A stretch of 64,000 nt of DNA from Promicromonospora panici (GTDB lineage Bacteria > Actinomycetota > Actinomycetes > Actinomycetales > Cellulomonadaceae), in NCBI RefSeq assembly GCF_900608595.1, contig NZ_UWYY01000023.1, positions 1-64,000 of the forward strand, read 5' to 3'. The notes beneath the pieces were generated by a model. That model did no database searches. It saw only the letters and a list, made by a program, of their open reading frames with translations, and was not told the origin of the DNA. The position numbers and the translations under genes are program-made. Numbering within the stretch: the stretch's first letter is position 1; each line of letters opens with the position of its first letter. Shown one piece after another: positions 60,722-64,000 of the stretch.

Positions 60722-61345
60722 TCAGCTCGTAGCCTCTTCGACGACACGGACCTCGCCATGTGCGGTCCGGAGGTCGCGAACCATCTCGTGATTGACCCCG
60801 TCGACCATCTCGACCCGCACCCCGGTATCGACGTACCCGCACTTGCGGTAGGCACCCTGCGCGCGGACGTTGTGCTCGTTGACGTGGAGACGCACCTGCT
60901 GGACGCCGACAACCCGGAGCCAGGCCTCCGTCTCCGACAGCACCGCTTGCAGAACACCGCCGCCACGGTGCCCGGGCCGCACGTAGACACCCACGACGGC
61001 GGCACGCAGGTGCGGACTGGTCTCGCCGATGTAGTCGGGCTCCCCCGGTGCCGTCACGCGCGCCGTCACTGTGCCGGAAAGGTCGCCGTGCTCATTGACC
61101 GCGACGAACTGCCCCACCGAGGTGCCGGACGCTGCCATGCGGGTCAGCTCCTGCCAGTAGCTGTCCGGACGCTCGAGTGCGACCTCGATCCTCTCGAGGT
61201 AGGCCAGGTGGGCGATCGGGTCTCGCAGCGCCTCGAGCCGCAGCTCCCGCAAGCTCCGCCACTCCTCGACGCGAACCCTGCGCACAGTGAACGACCCCAA
61301 CACTTCACGTCCCCTTACTGTCATGGCGCAATCGTCGCAGAACAT
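60722..61345 (-). CDS. GNAT family N-acetyltransferase
   Basis: A 207-residue acetyl-CoA-dependent acetyltransferase. The acetyl-CoA loop is VVGVYVRPGHRGGGVLQAVL (Q/R-x-x-G-x-G/A region), followed by VRLHVNEHNVRAQGAYRKCG, the usual last strand and helix. The start at 61345 is chosen because GGAG lies seven bases upstream, while the ATG at 61324 has no such site. Acceptor unknown; protein N-termini, drugs and polyamines are all possible. Confidence 0.85.
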   Translation of the reverse strand: MFCDDCAMTVRGREVLGSFTVRRVRVEEWRSLRELRLEALRDPIAHLAYLERIEVALERPDSYWQELTRMAASGTSVGQFVAVNEHGDLSGTVTARVTAPGEPDYIGETSPHLRAAVVGVYVRPGHRGGGVLQAVLSETEAWLRVVGVQQVRLHVNEHNVRAQGAYRKCGYVDTGVRVEMVDGVNHEMVRDLRTAHGEVRVVEEATS

Positions 61346-61454
61346 GTTCGAGCTCCAGGAACGTATCGCCGGCGTCTCGAAATAGCGGACGCATCACTCA
61401 GGTGGTCCTCTTGCCCCGAACCGCGCGGACAGTCGCGACGACCAGCAGCCACCG

Positions 61455-61760
61455 GACCACGGTCCGCATAAGGACGACCCCGCTCGCGTGCCCATCAGCA
61501 AGAACGCCGAGGCGTACAGGATTAGCGGCGCAGGGTCCTTCAGGCTGGCGGCCACTCCGGCCCGCAGCGAGCCGCTCGGACCTGGCAGGCGACAGAAGTT
61601 CCGCGCAGCGGGCGGCAACAAGACCGCGAGCAGCGCTCCAAGAGCCGAGAGAGCGGCAACACCAGAGCGCCGGCACGCCAGTCGAGCAGGTCGTTCACCG
61701 GGGCGGCGACGAGCCGTCCGGCGAGCCCGCCGGGCACCGTTTCCAGAGATACATGTTCCC
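61455..61760 (-). pseudogene. frameshifted fragment of a YnfM-like MFS transporter
   Basis: Read on the minus strand, pieces in different frames follow the order of a YnfM-type MFS protein: CISGNG, then in the next frame GGLAGRLVAAPVNDLLDWRA, then back to LPPAARNFCRLPG, LRAGVAASLKDPAPLILYAS and AFLLMGT. That is helices 4-7 with at least two frameshifts. Neither end of the gene is present. Decayed remnant. Confidence 0.55.
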
Positions 61761-61942
61761 CCGGCCGCGATTCTGGGCGGGCGGTTCCGATGCACCTCTG
61801 GGTACTGGCCTATGGAGCCGCAAGGACGGCCATGTCGATGCGGTTCCGCCCGGCGCCCGTGCCCACCGCCCACGCTGGCAGTTGATGCCGGGCTGCCCGG
61901 ACGCGCCACGATCGGCCATTACGCCGTCGGTTTGCCGGTGAT

Positions 61943-62572
61943 GTGGGGTGGCATGACACTCCTGACCTCTGTATCCGGGAACCCGTCGCGCGCGCCATCC
62001 TCGACAAGCTCACCGCATCAGCCGCGCCGCATGCACCCGTCCCGGCAGATGGGCAGGCGGTGTCGTCGCGGGTGGTGTTCCCGTTGCCGGCCGGCGCATG
62101 GATCCGCACCTCGGGCTTCGGTATGCGGGACCTCGGCGATACCGGGCATTACAAGCTGCATGCCGGGGTGGACTATGCCGCAGCGGCCGGCACGCCGGTT
62201 CTTGCGCTGGCCGACGGCGTGGTCGCTTCCGTCGAGACCAGCCCGACCGGTGGCAACATGATCGTCCTTGACCACACCATCGCCGGACCCGACGGGACCC
62301 AGCATGTGGGCTCGGCATACCTGCATCTGAGCGACGGCTCCGCCACTGTGACTGACGGGGACAGCGTCGCTGCGGGGAACCAGATCGCTCAGGTCGGTTC
62401 GACGGGACGCTCGACCGGTCCGCACCTCCACTTGGAGATCAGGCCGGGCGGACCGTACTCCACCGCGGTCGACCCCGAACCGTGGCTGACGGCGTACTCC
62501 CCCACCACCCTCGATGGCTCGGCTGTTGGTTCTCATCAGACCTGCCAGTTTCTCAATGACTTACCAGAGTAG
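61943..62572 (+). CDS. M23 family metallopeptidase (LytM-like), no export signal
   Basis: A 209-residue protein dominated by a peptidoglycan endopeptidase domain. Zinc ligands His73 and Asp77 lie in HYKLHAGVDYAA, and the second His motif GPHLHLE is near 158-164. The preceding SGFGMRDLG and the interior YLHLSDGS complete the family. The first 45 residues contain no hydrophobic signal, although such enzymes act outside, so the N-terminus may have been lost by truncation. GTG at 61943 is the only start available. Confidence 0.7.
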   Translation: MGWHDTPDLCIREPVARAILDKLTASAAPHAPVPADGQAVSSRVVFPLPAGAWIRTSGFGMRDLGDTGHYKLHAGVDYAAAAGTPVLALADGVVASVETSPTGGNMIVLDHTIAGPDGTQHVGSAYLHLSDGSATVTDGDSVAAGNQIAQVGSTGRSTGPHLHLEIRPGGPYSTAVDPEPWLTAYSPTTLDGSAVGSHQTCQFLNDLPE

Positions 62573-63037
62573 ATGTCATTCCGAGATTTCATTGAGTATC
62601 TCCGGCGTTGCAGCCTGCGGCGGACAGACCCGCTTAGGATCGTCGTTGGCGTGCCGACAGCCTCTGTTCGGTTTGACTCGCTGCCGCTGACGTACTGCGC
62701 GGCGACTGGAGAGCGGGTCGAAACCAGCCTGGGGCGGGTCGCTGTCTCGGAGCTGGTGGGCGGTGGGACCTGTTCGGCAGTTCCGCTGGTAGAAGGGCCG
62801 CACGTTCTACTCAGGCTGGTACTGGGCACCTCGACCGACCAGACCCGCACCACCGGAGTGGTCAGCCTGCCCGGTGCGTTCGTCGGCGCGGTCTTCGCCG
62901 GGTCGCCGCCGCTGGAGGTTGCGGGCTTCCAGCTGCTCCTGCTGGCCAGCATCCTGGCCGTCGGCGGGATCCGCGTGGCCGCCCTGGGCTGGAGGCTCGG
63001 CGCCCCGGCACATCTGCCGGAGGGCACCGCCCGGTGA
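62573..63037 (+). pseudogene. C-terminal fragment of a FetB-like (UPF0014) iron-export permease
   Basis: The last ~70 codons (from about 62825) read TDQTRTTGVVSLPGAFVGAV, then FAGSPPLEVAGFQLLLLAS and a terminal helix. DQTRTxGxVxLPGAFVG is the FetB/YbbM hallmark. The first ~85 codons do not match that family and lack its helices, so the 5' half is missing or scrambled. It lies directly behind the M23 gene with no spacer. It could be read as a 154-residue protein but is unlikely to transport. Confidence 0.55.
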
Positions 63038-63253
63038 GCCTCACCCGGGCATACGAGCCGTCCGCGCTGCCGGACCGGTCACGCGCTGCGCCCACAGCGC
63101 AGCATGCTGACCAGGCTGATACCGCCGGCCGTCCCTAGCACGCCCACAGCGATGTTTCCTGCGGCGTGAACAGGGCCGCTAAAGCCAGGGCAATCAAATC
63201 GAGCACACCGCAAATCCCCCCGTCGTACCTGCACACAACCTGAACAGCGTGGG

Positions 63254-64000
63254 TCATCGGCCCACCGCACCGGCGCCCGCGGGCAGGACCAGGACCAGAA
63301 GCGCTCCGGCGGGACTGCTCTCCACGCAGAGCACACCGCCGTGCGCGACGGCAATCTCACGAGCGATCGGCAGACCCAGGCCGGTACCGCCGTCGGCGCG
63401 CGAGCGGCTCTCGTCGAGGCGCACGAACCGGTCGAAGACCCGTTCCCGGTCGGTCTCCGGAATCCCCGGACCGTCGTCCTCGATCTCCAGACGGGCGCCT
63501 GGAGGGTCCGGCGCGAGCCGGATCCAGACAGTCGAGCGCGCGTGCCGGACGGCGTTCTCCACGAGGTTGCGCACGGCGCGGGCCAGCTGATGTGGGTCGC
63601 CCTGGACCCTGGTTGGCGGCGTGGTGACGACGAACCGCACGCCGATGGACCGGCTCAGCCGGTTCGCCTCAGTACGCACGAGATCGTCGAGATCGACGTC
63701 GACCACGTTCAACGGCAGACCTCGTTCGTCCACGCGGGCCAGGAGCAGCAGGTCGGCCACCAGCCGGTCGATGCGGTCCAGGTCGGCCAGGACGTCGTGA
63801 CCGGTCGACTCCCAATCGGTGCTCTGCGGGTGTCGTGCGGCGACCTCGTGGGCGGCCCGGATGCTCGCCAGCGGGCTGCGCAGCTCGTGCGAGGCGTCAC
63901 CGACGAACCGCCGTTGCGCGTCGCTGGCGTCCTGGAGCCGGCCGAGCATGGCGTTCATCGTGACGGCGAGCCGGGTGATCTCGTCTCCGCCGTCGGGCAC
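63254..64000 (-). CDS. sensor histidine kinase, partial (5' end outside window)
   Basis: The visible 248 residues are the cytoplasmic part of a two-component kinase. The end of a HAMP linker (DEITRLAVTMNAMLGRLQDA) leads to the dimerisation helix with the phosphorylated His (FVGDASHELRSPLASIR). The ATPase domain follows: N box LVENAVRHA, G1 EDDGPGIP, F box FDRFVR and G2 GGTGLGLPIA. The sensor and membrane helices, and probably the response regulator, lie beyond position 64000. Confidence 0.92.
   Translation of the reverse strand: MPDGGDEITRLAVTMNAMLGRLQDASDAQRRFVGDASHELRSPLASIRAAHEVAARHPQSTDWESTGHDVLADLDRIDRLVADLLLLARVDERGLPLNVVDVDLDDLVRTEANRLSRSIGVRFVVTTPPTRVQGDPHQLARAVRNLVENAVRHARSTVWIRLAPDPPGARLEIEDDGPGIPETDRERVFDRFVRLDESRSRADGGTGLGLPIAREIAVAHGGVLCVESSPAGALLVLVLPAGAGAVGR

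Noticed and set aside
1..64000. tRNA, rRNA, CRISPR arrays, insertion sequences, prophage or biosynthetic gene cluster
   Set aside because: I found no cloverleaf ends, repeat-spacer arrays, transposase or integrase motifs, phage structural genes or PKS/NRPS domains by reading. A covariance-model and HMM scan would be needed to be certain.

Overview
The window is very GC-rich and has the gene style of a Micrococcales actinobacterium: many 4-base start/stop overlaps, GTG starts, lipoprotein and Tat-type exported proteins, and large stocks of sugar ABC transporters and glycoside hydrolases. Promicromonosporaceae or Cellulomonadaceae is my best guess. That is inference from gene content, because no rRNA or other marker gene is present.

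Left part (1-12.4 kb): a galactosamine/tagatose-type locus on the minus strand. It has a carbohydrate-binding lipoprotein, two permeases, two PfkB-family kinases, an AgaS-like SIS protein, a class II (tagatose/fructose-bisphosphate) aldolase and a GH4 glycosidase. A DeoR-family repressor is encoded inside the locus. CGATCAG motifs recur in both divergent promoter regions. A divergent amidohydrolase and a CocE-type hydrolase follow. At 12.4-16.4 kb lie a solitary Mrr-like nuclease domain that has lost its catalytic Lys, a TRIC-like membrane protein, a TetR regulator, an Ohr/OsmC peroxidase with matching TetR-type palindromes, and several long palindromic terminators.

Middle part (16.4-36.4 kb): a 1449-residue secreted ThuA/sugar-dehydrogenase/PKD protein. 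Next comes a ribose-type ABC operon with a tagatose-3-epimerase-like enzyme, controlled by a divergent ROK repressor and apparently read from a leaderless transcript. An Nramp-like transporter lacking the usual metal-binding motifs and a DapA-family aldolase under a LacI regulator follow. The rest is topoisomerase IB, an SRPBCC protein, a tautomerase, an M1 metallopeptidase and a Tat-exported esterase.

36.4-50 kb: a 13-ORF minus-strand operon. It starts with a GH39 glycosidase, an aldo/keto reductase and a sugar ABC transporter. It continues with an SDR, an EryH-like triose-phosphate-isomerase homologue, a xylose-isomerase-like enzyme, a dihydroxyacetone-kinase-type fusion, an EryI-like RpiB, a truncated hydroxyacyl-CoA-dehydrogenase stub and a GH29 fucosidase. 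The core enzymes fit tetrulose/tetritol breakdown to D-erythrose 4-phosphate. A divergent GntR/FadR-type regulator sits next to the first gene.

Right part (50-64 kb): less dense, visibly lower in GC in places, and rich in broken genes. It holds an exported flavin oxidase of the cholesterol-oxidase II type beside a small secreted protein, a frameshifted unknown gene, and a MarR-controlled glyoxalase/MFS pair with two perfect operators. It also holds an RCC1-repeat protein, a GNAT acetyltransferase, remnants of two MFS transporters and of a FetB permease, an M23 peptidase without an export signal, and the 3' part of a sensor histidine kinase running off the end.
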